A stretch of 64,000 nt of DNA, taken from NCBI RefSeq assembly GCF_027812955.1, contig NZ_JAPYZV010000002.1, positions 310,001 through 374,000 on the forward strand. Reading direction: 5' to 3'. Source of the DNA: Pedococcus sp. 5OH_020. Its GTDB lineage: Bacteria; Actinomycetota; Actinomycetes; Actinomycetales; Dermatophilaceae. A model generated the notes under the pieces. It saw only the letters and a program-made list of their open reading frames with translations. It was not told where the DNA came from and did no database searches. Numbering within the stretch: position 1 is the stretch's first letter; each line of letters opens with the position of its first letter. The translations under genes and the position numbers were made by a program. Of the stretch, positions 8,983 through 18,015 are shown piece by piece.

Positions 8983-9737
8983 GGCCCGGCACCTGTGCGC
9001 AGCCGGCGCACGTCGGCGGCGAGGCCATCCTCCGCATCGAGAACGTGACCCGGGTGCACGGTTCGGACACCACGGCCGTCCGGGCGCTCGCCGGGGTCAG
9101 CCTGGACGTGCACGCGGGCGAGCTGGTCGCGGTCATGGGACCCAGCGGCTCAGGCAAGTCCACTCTCCTCAACCTGGCCGGTGGACTGGACTCGGCCACC
9201 AGCGGGCGGGTCATGGTCGAGGGCGAAGACCTCGCGCAGCTGAAGGGCGATGCCCTGGCGCGGCTGCGCCGCCGTCGCGTCGGGTTCGTCTTCCAGGACT
9301 TCAACCTCATCCCTGCCCTGACCGCCGCCGAGAACGTGGGACTGCCCCTCGAGCTGGACGGGCAGCGCGTCGCAGCCTCCCGCCGACAGGCCCTGGACGC
9401 GCTGACGCTCGTCGGCGTACGAGAGCTCGCCGACCGCTATCCCGACGCGATGTCCGGCGGCCAGCAGCAACGCGTAGCCATCGCCCGGGCGCTCGTGGGC
9501 GACCGCCGGCTGGTGCTCGCGGACGAGCCCACCGGCGCACTGGACTCGCACACGGGCGAGGAGGTGCTTCGGGTCCTGCGGGAGCGCTGCGACGCCGGAG
9601 CGGCCGGCCTGCTCGTGACGCATGAAGCCAGACACGCGGCGTGGGCCGACCGCGTGGTGTTCCTGCGCGACGGAGTCGTCGTGGACAGCACCGGCACGGC
9701 GGCGACTGCCGAAGCCCTCCTCGAGCCTACGAGCTGA
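8979..9737 (+). CDS. ABC transporter ATP-binding protein (MacB/LolD type)
   Basis: ATPase of 252 residues. Walker A GPSGSGKST (about 49-57), Q-loop FQDFNL, signature MSGGQQQRVAIARAL, Walker B LVLADEPTGALD and the H-switch His in VTHEARHA are all present. The family energises exporters with FtsX-type permeases. The GTG at 8979 overlaps the PadR stop and gives a normal N-terminus; an in-frame ATG upstream inside padR is not needed. Partner permease begins 3 bases after its stop. Confidence 0.95.
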   Translation: MRPGTCAQPAHVGGEAILRIENVTRVHGSDTTAVRALAGVSLDVHAGELVAVMGPSGSGKSTLLNLAGGLDSATSGRVMVEGEDLAQLKGDALARLRRRRVGFVFQDFNLIPALTAAENVGLPLELDGQRVAASRRQALDALTLVGVRELADRYPDAMSGGQQQRVAIARALVGDRRLVLADEPTGALDSHTGEEVLRVLRERCDAGAAGLLVTHEARHAAWADRVVFLRDGVVVDSTGTAATAEALLEPTS

Positions 9738-9740
9738 CCC

Positions 9741-12581
9741 ATGGCCACCCTGACTCGATCCAAGGCCCCCACCGGGACCCGGCGACGCCCCGGAAGCGGG
9801 CGCGACGCCGGCTCGAGGCCCTCCCGCTGGCGAGCGTCGTGGCGCGTCGCCCTGCGGATGGCGACGCGCGATGCGCGGCGCTACCGCGGACGCAGCCTGC
9901 TCGTGCTGTCCATGGTAGCCATCCCCGTGGCGCTGCTCGTCGGGTCGCTCACGTTCGTCACCTCGTCCACGGTCACCGGTGTGGAGCGCCTTCCGACCTC
10001 CCTCGGCCGTGCGGCGGCCCTGCTGCAGGGCCCCGCCGGGGAGGTGGTGTCGCAGACCGCGGACCCAGAGGAGGGCTGGGCGACCAGCGGCGACGACCAG
10101 CCACCGAAGGCGGTCCCGGTCCCCGGGCTGGACGACAGTGCGAGCCTGGCGTCCTCCGCGAACGTCGCCGCGGTGCAGCGCCTCACCGGTGGAAAGGTGG
10201 TACCCGTGGGGAGCCAGCAGGTGCGCCGGGTTCTCTCGGACGGGCGCACCCGCGCGGTGCAGGTCACGACGTACGACACCCGGGTGGACCTCGCGAGCAA
10301 GGCGGTCCTCGTCTCGGGTCGATGGCCGACCGCAGACGCAGAGATCGTCGCCACCCCGTACGGGCTCAGCCGCGGGATGCCTCGCAGGGGAGCAACCACG
10401 CTGAGGTTCGGCGACCAGTCGCGAGCGGTGCGGGTGGTCGGGGTCGCGAACGTGTTCAACGACTGGGGTGGCCAGCCCGACGCGGTGTCCAGCAGACCGG
10501 TGGTCGACGCGCCGGTGGACTGGGAGTACCTGCTGCTGCGCGACGACGGCATGCCGTACTCCGAGGTCAAGATGCTCAACCGCTACGGCTTCCGCGTCAC
10601 CAGCGCCGCGGCGCTGCGCCACCCCCCGGGCAAGGCCGAGCTTCCGCCCGCCATGGTGGAGATGTCGGACTACCAGGCACGGGACCTGCGCACGCTGCTC
10701 GTGGCCGGCGGCATCCTCCTCCTGGTCGTCACGACGCTGCTGGTGGCGCCCGCCTTCGCGGTCAGCGCCTCGCGCCAGCGACGCACCTTGGCCCTGGCCG
10801 CTAGCAACGGTGCAGAGACCCGGCAGCTGCGACGCAAGGTGCTCGCTCAGGCCCTCGTCCTCGGAGCGCTGTCCGCGGTGACGTCCGCGCTGCTCGCCGT
10901 CGCGGCAGTCCGCGTCGTGATGTGGGCGCTGGTCCAGCGCCGACCCTGGACGACGTTCAGGTACTTCGAGGTCCCGTGGTGGGCCGTGGCCGCGGTCGCC
11001 GCGATGGCCGTGCTGAGTGCGCTCGTCGCCGCCGCGATTCCGGCTCGGCGCCTCGGACGGCTCGACATCGTGGGAGTCATGCGAGGGCAGAACGTCTCGC
11101 CTCGGCTCAACCGGCTGCTTCCCATGGCCGGACTCGTCCTCGCCGGCGCGGGCGGCATCGTGCTGGTCCGGGCCGTGGCCGCCCAGCAGCGGACGGTGAC
11201 CATCGCCGCGGCGTCCTTCGCCCTGGTGCTGGGTGCTCTGCTCCTCGTGCCCCTGATCCTCGTCGTCGCTGGGCGGCTGTCCCGGCCACTGCCCTTCGCG
11301 GCGCGGATGGCGTCGCGCGACGCCGCACGGCACCGGACCCGCTCCGTGCCCACCGTGGCCGCCATCATGGCAGGGACGATCGCCCTCACGACCTTCAGCA
11401 TCGGGCTGGCGAGCGACACCGAGCAGCAGCGCCGCGACTACCGGCCACAGCTCCTGACCGGCGAGGGCCTGGTCGACCTTCACGGGCAGCTCGGCGGCCC
11501 GGCAGAGCGCGGGACCCCTGCCCTGGACGGGGCTCAGCAGACGGTGCGCAGGCTCGCCCCCGGCCTGCTCTCCTCCCGGCTGGGCGAGCTCGTCGCTCCT
11601 TCGGACCCGGGGACGGGGAACGCAGCGTCGCGCTTCGTCACCCTGCTGAGGGACGGCTGTCCGGTGCCTCGCGCGGTCCTCGACTCGAAGCTCGACGCCT
11701 CCGGGCAGCCGGTGTGCCAGCTCGTGAGCACGAACGGCGCGCGCGCCCTGGCCGTCCTCCCCGCGGAGGAGATCGCGCGGCTCGCGGGACTTCCCGCCGA
11801 GCGCGCGGAGGCGTTCACGCGGGGGGCGGTGCTCGTGCGCTCTGCGGCCCTCGTCTCGGGCGGGTCCGTAACGGTGGCCTCTGGCAGCGTGACGTTCAGG
11901 CCGAGTGACGGCAGCGTGCAGGACCTCCGGACGGAGCGGCGTGACCTGCTCCCAGCAGTCCTGGGCTCCCTGGCGCTGCGCTCCGGCCAGTTCGGGGCGG
12001 CCGTGACGCCCGAGACCGCGGCCCGGTATGGGTGGCCCGTCACCGTCACCAGCCTGCTCCTGCACAACCCCGACGGAGCGGTCAGCCGAGCAGACGAGAA
12101 GGCGCTGTCGGAACAGCTGGGCGACGACGCCTCCGTGTATGTCGAGCGCGGCTTCCAGCGGGACGATGCCCTCGTCATGCGGATCATGTTCGCGGCCTTC
12201 GCCCTGCTGCTGGTGGTGGTGACCCTCATCTCGACCGCTTTGGCGCTCGCCGAGCAGCAGGGCGACCTCGGCACGCTCGCCGCCGTCGGGGCCACTCGCG
12301 GCACGCGACGGCGCCTGGCTGCCGCCCAGTCCGCGACCGTGGCGCTCATCGGGGTGGGCCTCGGCGTGGCCGTCGGGCTCGCGCCCGGGATCGCGGTGAG
12401 CTACCCGCTTACGGCGTCGTCCTTCGACCCGGAGACCGGACGTCAGCTGGCCCCCCACCCTGTGACGGTGGTCCCGTGGCTCCCTCTGGCCTTGGTCATG
12501 GTGGCGGTGCCCGTGGTGGCGGCTGTCCTCTCGGCGTCAGCCGTTCGCCGAGGACCTGCCCTGACGCGGCGCGCGGACTAG
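9741..12581 (+). CDS. FtsX-like ABC transporter permease
   Basis: Membrane permease of 946 residues with two FtsX/MacB-type modules. An N-terminal segment LLVLSMVAIPVALLVGSLTF is followed by a large extracytoplasmic domain (about 75-300), three transmembrane helices, a second module starting near RMASRDAARHRTRSVPTVAA, a second extracytoplasmic domain and a last three-helix bundle with TLAAVGATRGTRRRLAAAQS. This is the layout of actinobacterial exporters for antimicrobial peptides, lipids or drugs. The first 35 residues are basic and Ser/Thr rich. Encoded 3 bases after its ATPase in a PadR-controlled operon. Confidence 0.93.
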   Translation: MATLTRSKAPTGTRRRPGSGRDAGSRPSRWRASWRVALRMATRDARRYRGRSLLVLSMVAIPVALLVGSLTFVTSSTVTGVERLPTSLGRAAALLQGPAGEVVSQTADPEEGWATSGDDQPPKAVPVPGLDDSASLASSANVAAVQRLTGGKVVPVGSQQVRRVLSDGRTRAVQVTTYDTRVDLASKAVLVSGRWPTADAEIVATPYGLSRGMPRRGATTLRFGDQSRAVRVVGVANVFNDWGGQPDAVSSRPVVDAPVDWEYLLLRDDGMPYSEVKMLNRYGFRVTSAAALRHPPGKAELPPAMVEMSDYQARDLRTLLVAGGILLLVVTTLLVAPAFAVSASRQRRTLALAASNGAETRQLRRKVLAQALVLGALSAVTSALLAVAAVRVVMWALVQRRPWTTFRYFEVPWWAVAAVAAMAVLSALVAAAIPARRLGRLDIVGVMRGQNVSPRLNRLLPMAGLVLAGAGGIVLVRAVAAQQRTVTIAAASFALVLGALLLVPLILVVAGRLSRPLPFAARMASRDAARHRTRSVPTVAAIMAGTIALTTFSIGLASDTEQQRRDYRPQLLTGEGLVDLHGQLGGPAERGTPALDGAQQTVRRLAPGLLSSRLGELVAPSDPGTGNAASRFVTLLRDGCPVPRAVLDSKLDASGQPVCQLVSTNGARALAVLPAEEIARLAGLPAERAEAFTRGAVLVRSAALVSGGSVTVASGSVTFRPSDGSVQDLRTERRDLLPAVLGSLALRSGQFGAAVTPETAARYGWPVTVTSLLLHNPDGAVSRADEKALSEQLGDDASVYVERGFQRDDALVMRIMFAAFALLLVVVTLISTALALAEQQGDLGTLAAVGATRGTRRRLAAAQSATVALIGVGLGVAVGLAPGIAVSYPLTASSFDPETGRQLAPHPVTVVPWLPLALVMVAVPVVAAVLSASAVRRGPALTRRAD

Positions 12582-12640
12582 GTCGGTCGGGCCGACACGG
12601 TCGCGCTGAACCGGCGAGCCACGTGGGGCAGGATGGGCAC

Positions 12641-13282
12641 ATGAGCCAGCAGCCATACGACCAGGGACAGCACCGCCGCCCTTCCGGGCAGGACGAGACG
12701 GCCCCCGAGGGCCGCCAGGGGCGCCAGGACAACGGCGACCAGCAACGGGTCGTCGTCGTGACCCAGGACGGTATGGGTGTGGCCGAGAACGCGGACCAGG
12801 ACGGTCCCACGAACCCGGCCGACCTGGTAGAGCAGCCGGCCAAGGTCATGCGCATCGGCTCCATGATCAAGCAGCTGCTCGAGGAGGTCCGCAACGCGCC
12901 CCTCGACGAGGCCGGTCGGGCACGGCTGGCGGAGATCCACCGGCGGTCCATCAAGGAGCTGGAGGACGGGCTGGCGCCTGAGCTGATCGAGGAGCTCGAG
13001 CGGATCGCGCTGCCCTTCGACGAGAGCCAGGCGCCGACGAACGCCGAGCTCAGGATCGCCCAGGCGCAGCTCGTCGGGTGGCTGGAGGGCCTGTTCCACG
13101 GGATCCAGACGGCCCTCTTCGCTCAGCAGATGGCAGCTCAGCAGCAGCTGCAGCAGATCCGCCGAGCCCTGCCCCCGGGCCACATGGCCGCCGGACACGA
13201 CGGCGGGCCACAGGGGATGCCCGGCGGCCCCGGTCTGCGGCCAGACGGTCCGGACAGCGGTCCGACGGGTCAGTACCTCTGA
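12641..13282 (+). CDS. bpa: Bacterial proteasome activator Bpa
   Basis: ATP-independent activator of the actinobacterial 20S proteasome (Bpa/PafE, formerly DUF2587), 213 residues. The central helical part (about 70-180: LLEEVRNAPLDEAGRARLAE, AQLVGWLEGLFHGIQTALFA) forms the family's four-helix bundle that assembles into a dodecameric ring. The C-terminus ends GQYL, the motif that docks into the proteasome alpha-ring. Disordered N- and C-terminal parts are rich in Gln, Pro and Gly. Bpa delivers unfolded proteins such as HspR in mycobacteria. It implies a proteasome locus elsewhere in the genome; none is in this window. Start ATG at 12641. Confidence 0.95.
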   Translation: MSQQPYDQGQHRRPSGQDETAPEGRQGRQDNGDQQRVVVVTQDGMGVAENADQDGPTNPADLVEQPAKVMRIGSMIKQLLEEVRNAPLDEAGRARLAEIHRRSIKELEDGLAPELIEELERIALPFDESQAPTNAELRIAQAQLVGWLEGLFHGIQTALFAQQMAAQQQLQQIRRALPPGHMAAGHDGGPQGMPGGPGLRPDGPDSGPTGQYL

Positions 13283-13288
13283 CCTCGC

Positions 13289-13302
13289 CCCGCACCTGCG
13301 GG
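13289..13302 (+). terminator. Short GC hairpin after bpa
   Basis: CCCGCA-CC-TGCGGG, 7 bases after the bpa stop. The stem is six bases with a tight loop and no T-tract, so it is a modest terminator candidate. Confidence 0.4.
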
Positions 13303-13342
13303 CGCTGCGTCCGCCCTTGCATCCGAGACTCTCCGGCCGTAC

Positions 13343-13365
13343 GTTGGATATCAGTACTATCTAAC
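13343..13365. promoter_or_regulatory. AT-rich inverted repeat before the DUF2306 gene
   Basis: Arms GTTGGATA and TATCTAAC separated by 7 bases (one mismatch in eight), containing TACTAT at 13355-13360, which could be a -10 box. It ends 11 bases before the GTG start, so any leader would be very short. A TetR- or PadR-type operator is plausible, but no regulator gene is adjacent. Confidence 0.4.
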
Positions 13366-13376
13366 GTGCGGAGGCA

Positions 13377-13892
13377 GTGGTGGACCACTCCTGGAACGGG
13401 CTGATCGCCATGCATGCCGTGGCGGCCAGCCTCGCGCTGGTGTTCGGCGGCGTCAACGTCGTGCGCCGTCGACGGGGGGACCCTGCGCACCGCGCCATCG
13501 GCCGGGTCTGGCTGGCATGCATGTACTTCACGGCGTTCAGCTCGTTCTGGATCCAACAGCTGCGCCCGGGTGGCTTCTCGTGGATCCACGGGCTCAGCGC
13601 CTTCACCATCGTGACCCTGTCGCTGGGGCTCTGGAACGCGCGTCGGGGCAACATCCGGGCACACGCCGGCAACATGGTGGGCACCTACCTCGGGCTCTGG
13701 GGAGCCCTGGTGGGTGTGGTGGCGGTGCCCAGCCGCCTGGTGCCCCAGGCCTTCCAGCATGGCTGGCTGCCCATGACGGCTCTGACTCTGGGAGTCATCG
13801 CCGTCGGACTGGCGGTGGTGGCAGCGATCATCCGGCTACTAGGTCAGGCAGGGGTCCCCGCCCGCACGGGGTCGTCCGTAGCAGCGACCTGA
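13377..13892 (+). CDS. DUF2306 membrane protein
   Basis: Integral membrane protein of 171 residues with four predicted helices, beginning MVDHSWNGLIAMHAVAASLA and containing GDPAHRAIGRVWLACMYFTA and IHGLSAFTIVTLSLGLWNAR, the conserved His-containing features of DUF2306 proteins, which resemble small haem-type membrane proteins. The function is not established. The GTG at 13377 has a GGAGG only two bases upstream, too close for a normal ribosome site, so a downstream ATG at 13411 is an alternative. Confidence 0.85.
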   Translation: MVDHSWNGLIAMHAVAASLALVFGGVNVVRRRRGDPAHRAIGRVWLACMYFTAFSSFWIQQLRPGGFSWIHGLSAFTIVTLSLGLWNARRGNIRAHAGNMVGTYLGLWGALVGVVAVPSRLVPQAFQHGWLPMTALTLGVIAVGLAVVAAIIRLLGQAGVPARTGSSVAAT

Positions 13893-13962
13893 CCCAGCGG
13901 CGACCACCAGGCGGAGGCCGCGGCCCCTCCTGCGTCGGCACCACCGGCTAGCGTTCGACGTC

Positions 13963-15618
13963 ATGGGCGACGACGCAGTGGCGCAGCTTGCGCAGGACTA
14001 CTACGACTACACGATGCAGGTCAGCCCCTCCTGGGCCCACCTGCTGGGTGACTACCGCTTCGCGGACCGCTACGAGGACGCCTCACGCGCCGCGGAGGAC
14101 GAGCAGATCGCGGCCTCCCGGCGCTTCGCGGAGCGCGCGGTCGCCCTGGCGGACGAGGGCCTGGACCTCCAGGACCGTGTCACCCGCGACGTCGTCGCGT
14201 TCCAGGCGCAGAGTGCGGCGGACATCGCCGAGTCGCGGCTTGCCGAGTTCTCGGTCAACCCCGTCTTCGGCACTCAGGTCGACCTCGCCATCACGGTCCC
14301 TAACCTCGCCCTGCCTGACGCCGACGTCGCCGAGGCGATGGTCGTCAAGCTGCACGCGGTCGGTCAGCACTTCCGGGACCTGGCACAGCGCCACCGCGAG
14401 GGGGTCCGGTCCGGCCGCACCCCGGCGGCGTTCGCGGTAGAGCTGACGCTCCCCCAGCTCGACGGCTGGCTGGCCACGCCGCTCGAGGAGGACCCGCTCC
14501 TGCAGACCGCACAGCCTCCGGCGGGGCTCGACGTCGACGCCTGGCGCGGCAGGCTGAGCGAGGCGATCGCCTCCTCCGTGCGGCCGGGAGTGCAGGAGTT
14601 CCGCGACGTGCTCGGTACTGAGGTGATGCCCCGCGTCCGGCCGGACGAGCACTGCGGCCTCGCCTGGCTGTCGGACGGGGAACAGACCTACGCGACGTCG
14701 CTCGCTGCCAACACGACCACCTCCCTGTCGGCGCGCCAGATCCACGACCTGGGGCTCGAGCAGATCGAGAAGCTCGAGGAGGAGTACCGCGAGCTGGGCG
14801 CTGCCGTCCTCGGCACCGACGACGTGCCGACGATCTACGAGCGGCTCCGCAGCGACCCCGAGCTCCGACACCACGACGCGAGCGAGATCCTGACCGCCTG
14901 CGAGACGGCGTTCGCCCGGTCGCGCGAGGCGATGCCGGCGTGGTTCGACCGGCTGCCCAAGGCGGAGTGCGTCATCAAGACCACCGAGCAGGGCGCCCTC
15001 GGGTTCTACTACCCGCCTGCCGAGGACGGGTCGCGGGGCGGCATCTTCTACGTCAACGTGTCGGACCCCACTGCGTGGGGGCGGTTCGAGATCGAGGCTC
15101 TGTCTTACCACGAGGGCATTCCCGGACATCACCTCCAGCTCGCGATCGCCTCGGAGCTCACCGACCTGCCGGCCCTCCGGCGTCACACGATCCTCAACGC
15201 CTACGCCGAGGGCTGGGGCCTCTACACCGAGCGGCTGGCCGACGAGATGGGCCTGTACTCCTCGCCGCTGGACCGCCTCGGAATGTTGACGATGGACTCC
15301 ATGCGGGCGTGCCGGCTCGTGGTGGACACGGGGATGCACGCGCTCGGCTGGGGCCGGCAGCAGGCCATCGACTACATGACGGCCAACTGCCCCATGTCCC
15401 TGGCGAGCGTGACCGCGGAGATCAACCGGTATGCCGTCTGGCCGGGACAGGCGTGCGGGTACATGGTGGGCAGGCTGGAGCTGCTCCGCATCCGGCAGGA
15501 GGCCAGGGACAGGCAGGGCGACCGCTTCGACATCAAGGCGTTCCACAACGCGGTCCTGGACGGTGGCAGCCTTCCGCTGACGGTGCTGGACGACGTGGTG
15601 AGGGCTCGGCTGAGCTAG
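13963..15618 (+). CDS. DUF885 family putative metallopeptidase
   Basis: Cytoplasmic protein of 551 residues with the DUF885 signature YHEGIPGHHLQ near residues 384-394, followed by AYAEGWGLYTERLADEMG, a glutamate-containing metal-site motif like that of M32/M3-type zincins. No signal peptide is visible. The family is predicted to be a zinc-dependent carboxypeptidase or hydrolase, but few members have been tested. A possible -10 TAGCGT lies 8 bases before the ATG. Its stop overlaps the stop of the convergent FAD gene in the sequence CTAG. Confidence 0.9.
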   Translation: MGDDAVAQLAQDYYDYTMQVSPSWAHLLGDYRFADRYEDASRAAEDEQIAASRRFAERAVALADEGLDLQDRVTRDVVAFQAQSAADIAESRLAEFSVNPVFGTQVDLAITVPNLALPDADVAEAMVVKLHAVGQHFRDLAQRHREGVRSGRTPAAFAVELTLPQLDGWLATPLEEDPLLQTAQPPAGLDVDAWRGRLSEAIASSVRPGVQEFRDVLGTEVMPRVRPDEHCGLAWLSDGEQTYATSLAANTTTSLSARQIHDLGLEQIEKLEEEYRELGAAVLGTDDVPTIYERLRSDPELRHHDASEILTACETAFARSREAMPAWFDRLPKAECVIKTTEQGALGFYYPPAEDGSRGGIFYVNVSDPTAWGRFEIEALSYHEGIPGHHLQLAIASELTDLPALRRHTILNAYAEGWGLYTERLADEMGLYSSPLDRLGMLTMDSMRACRLVVDTGMHALGWGRQQAIDYMTANCPMSLASVTAEINRYAVWPGQACGYMVGRLELLRIRQEARDRQGDRFDIKAFHNAVLDGGSLPLTVLDDVVRARLS

Positions 15619-17270
15619 CCGGTCGCCGCAGCGGCGGCCCGGCCGGTGGTGCGCCCGGAGAACAGGCACCCGCCGAGGAAGGTGCCCTCCAGGGACCGGT
15701 AGCCGTGCATCCCGCCGCCGCCGAACCCCGCCGCCTCCCCGGCCGCATACAGCCCGGGCACCGGGTCTCCCGAGGTCGACAGGACGCGACCGTGCAGGTC
15801 GGTCTCGAGCCCCCCGAGCGTCTTGCGGGTCAGGATGTTCAGCCGCACCGCGACCAGCGGTCCTGCCTCCGGGTCGAGGATGCGGTGCGGGGCTGCGGTG
15901 CGGACCAGCCGGTCACCCCAGTACCTTCGGGCCCCGCGCAGGAACGTCACCTGGGCGTCCTTGCTGAACTCGTTCTCCAGCTGGCGGTCGCGCTCGACGA
16001 TCTGTCGCTCCAGATGTACGACGTCCAGCGGCGCCTGGGGAGTCAGCACGTTCATCTTCGTGACGAGCTCGGCCAGGGAGCCGGCGGAGACGAAGTCGGC
16101 GCCGTGGTCGAGGAAGGCCCGCACCGGAGCCGGCATGTCGGCCCTGGCCCGGACGAGCACGTCACGGACCGACCTGCCGGTCAGGTCGGGGTTCTGCTCG
16201 GAGCCGGAGAGCGCGAACTCCTTGCCCAGGATCCTGGCGGTGAGGACGAACCAGCTGTGGTCGTGCCCTGTCCGTCTCAGGTGCGCCAACGTCCCGAGGG
16301 TGTCGAAGCCGGGGAAGAGCGGCGGCGGGAGGCGGTCACCGTTGCCGTCGAACCACAGCGAGCTCGGGCCGGGCAGGATCCGGATGGCGTGGCGCGGCCA
16401 CACCGGGTCCCAGTTCTCGACGCCCTCGACGTAGTGCCACATACGGTCCCGGTTCACCAGGCGCCCGCCCGCCTCCTGGGTGATCTGCAGCATCCGCCCG
16501 TCCACATAGGCCGGCACCCCGGTGAGCAGGTGCTTCGGCGCCGCTCCCAGCCGTGCGGGCCAGTGGGCTCGCACGAGGTCGTGGTTGGCGCCGATCCCCC
16601 CACTGGTCACCAGGACCGCCTGCGCCGCGAGCTCGAACTCCCCGGCGGGCTCGCGGTTGGTGGGACGTCCGCGTTCGCTGTCGTCGTCGGCCAGCACCGT
16701 GCCCCGGACACCGACGACGCCGTCGCCCTCCTTCATGAGCTCGTCGACCCGATGACGGTGGCGCAGCTCCACCCGTCCGGCAGCGACGTGCGCCTCGACC
16801 CGTGCGACGAACGGTGCCAGGACACCTGGGCCGGTGCCCCAGGTGACGTGGAAGCGCGGCACCGAGTTCCCGTGGCCGGACGCGGAGCCGTCACCTCTCT
16901 CCGCCCAGCCCACGACGGGGAAGAACCTCAGGCCCTGCTCGTGCAGCCAGGCGCGCTTCTCGCCCGCCGCGAAGTCGACGTACGCCTGTGCCCAGCGCAC
17001 CGGCCAACGGTCCTCGTCATCGAGCCGGTCGAACCCTGCCGAGCCCATCCAGTCCTGGAGGGCGAGCTCCACCGAGTCCTTCACCCCCATCCGACGCTGC
17101 TCCGGGCTGTCGACGAGGAACAGGCCCCCGAACGACCAGTGCGCCTGGCCACCGAGGTTCGCCGCGCTCTCCTGCTCGACCACCACGACGCGCCGTCCGG
17201 CGTCCGCGAGCTCGGCCGTCGCCACGAGCCCCGCGAGCCCAGCCCCCACGACGACCGCGTCTGCATGCAT
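15615..17270 (-). CDS. FAD-binding dehydrogenase (fumarate reductase/ketosteroid dehydrogenase-like)
   Basis: Flavoprotein of 551 residues. The N-terminal dinucleotide fold VVVGAGLAGLVATAELADAG binds FAD, followed by GGQAHWSFGGLFLVDSPEQR, and near the C-terminus GLYAAGEAAGFGGGGMHGYR with GTFLGGCLFSGRTTGR closes the FAD site. It belongs to the group annotated as FAD-binding dehydrogenases related to 3-ketosteroid delta-1-dehydrogenase and fumarate reductase flavoproteins; the substrate is unknown. It follows the HAD gene by 9 bases in the same direction. A steroid role is not supported by any neighbour. Confidence 0.9.
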   Translation of the reverse strand: MHADAVVVGAGLAGLVATAELADAGRRVVVVEQESAANLGGQAHWSFGGLFLVDSPEQRRMGVKDSVELALQDWMGSAGFDRLDDEDRWPVRWAQAYVDFAAGEKRAWLHEQGLRFFPVVGWAERGDGSASGHGNSVPRFHVTWGTGPGVLAPFVARVEAHVAAGRVELRHRHRVDELMKEGDGVVGVRGTVLADDDSERGRPTNREPAGEFELAAQAVLVTSGGIGANHDLVRAHWPARLGAAPKHLLTGVPAYVDGRMLQITQEAGGRLVNRDRMWHYVEGVENWDPVWPRHAIRILPGPSSLWFDGNGDRLPPPLFPGFDTLGTLAHLRRTGHDHSWFVLTARILGKEFALSGSEQNPDLTGRSVRDVLVRARADMPAPVRAFLDHGADFVSAGSLAELVTKMNVLTPQAPLDVVHLERQIVERDRQLENEFSKDAQVTFLRGARRYWGDRLVRTAAPHRILDPEAGPLVAVRLNILTRKTLGGLETDLHGRVLSTSGDPVPGLYAAGEAAGFGGGGMHGYRSLEGTFLGGCLFSGRTTGRAAAAATG

Positions 17271-17279
17271 GCGCCCAAC

Positions 17280-17972
17280 CTACGGGCCGGTAACCTGCTC
17301 CGTCAGGTGAACCCGGCCCTGCCGCACCACGAACCGAACGTCGGCCAGGGTGTCGACCACGCCGTCCGCGATGAGGTCGGCGGCGGCGGTCGTGGTGCTC
17401 ACCGCGACCGTGGCGCAGCCGGCCGCCCGAGCGGCCTCCAGCCCGCCCGGGGCGTCCTCCACCACCAGGCAGTCCGACGCCGGCACCCCCAGGCGCGCGG
17501 CGGCGAGCAGGAACGGTTCCGGATGCGGCTTCCCCCGGCTCACGTCCGTCGCCGTCACGACCACTCGGGGCGCGGGCAGCCGCGTGGCCCGGATCCGCGC
17601 CTCCGCGAGAGGGCGAGTGCACGAGGTCGCGATGGCGCACAGGTCACGCCCCTGCGGACCCGCCTCGCTCAGGGCGGCGAGCGCGTCCGCGGCTCCTGGC
17701 AGGAGCGTGATCCCCGCGGTGTCTGCCAGCTCGATGGCTTCGATGCGCTCGACCGCGGCGTCGACCCGCTCGGGGGCGAGCAGCGCGGCAGCCACCCCAC
17801 GGGCCGGTACGCCGTGGAAGCCGGCGAGCCGGTGCGGGTCCACATCCTCCTCGGCGGCCCAGCGGAGCCAGCTCCGCACCACCACAGGGATGGAGTCGAT
17901 GAGGGTGCCGTCCATGTCGAACAGCACCGCCGCGAAGTGACGGTCCTGGAGCGCACCAAGGATTCGGGGCAT
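17280..17972 (-). CDS. HAD-superfamily phosphatase (beta-phosphoglucomutase-like)
   Basis: Hydrolase of 230 residues in the subfamily with an alpha-helical cap after motif I. Motif I is VLFDMDGTLIDS (nucleophile Asp in DMDGT, residues 19-23), motif II the Thr/Ser segment CAIATSCTRPLAE, and motifs III/IV the GKPHPEPFLLAA and CLVVEDAPGGLEAA segments. It probably dephosphorylates a sugar phosphate or glycolate-like compound. First gene of a two-gene unit with the FAD dehydrogenase, divergent from the metallophosphoesterase across 43 bases. Confidence 0.92.
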   Translation of the reverse strand: MPRILGALQDRHFAAVLFDMDGTLIDSIPVVVRSWLRWAAEEDVDPHRLAGFHGVPARGVAAALLAPERVDAAVERIEAIELADTAGITLLPGAADALAALSEAGPQGRDLCAIATSCTRPLAEARIRATRLPAPRVVVTATDVSRGKPHPEPFLLAAARLGVPASDCLVVEDAPGGLEAARAAGCATVAVSTTTAAADLIADGVVDTLADVRFVVRQGRVHLTEQVTGP

Positions 17973-18015
17973 ACCGCTCAGCGTAGGCAGCCGCCTCGCC
18001 GGTTACGGTGAGTGG

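Noticed and set aside
9150-12458. Open frame of 1102 codons on the minus strand opposite the ABC genes
   Set aside because: It is antisense to a convincing ATPase and permease, has Arg/Gly/His-rich composition and no family motif. Long antisense frames are expected at this GC content.
15615-17270. Steroid degradation by the FAD dehydrogenase
   Set aside because: Similarity to ketosteroid dehydrogenases is at family level only, and no steroid gene is near.
14940-18011. Open frame of 1023 codons on the plus strand over the FAD and HAD genes
   Set aside because: Antisense to two genes with clear motifs; its own translation has no recognisable domain.
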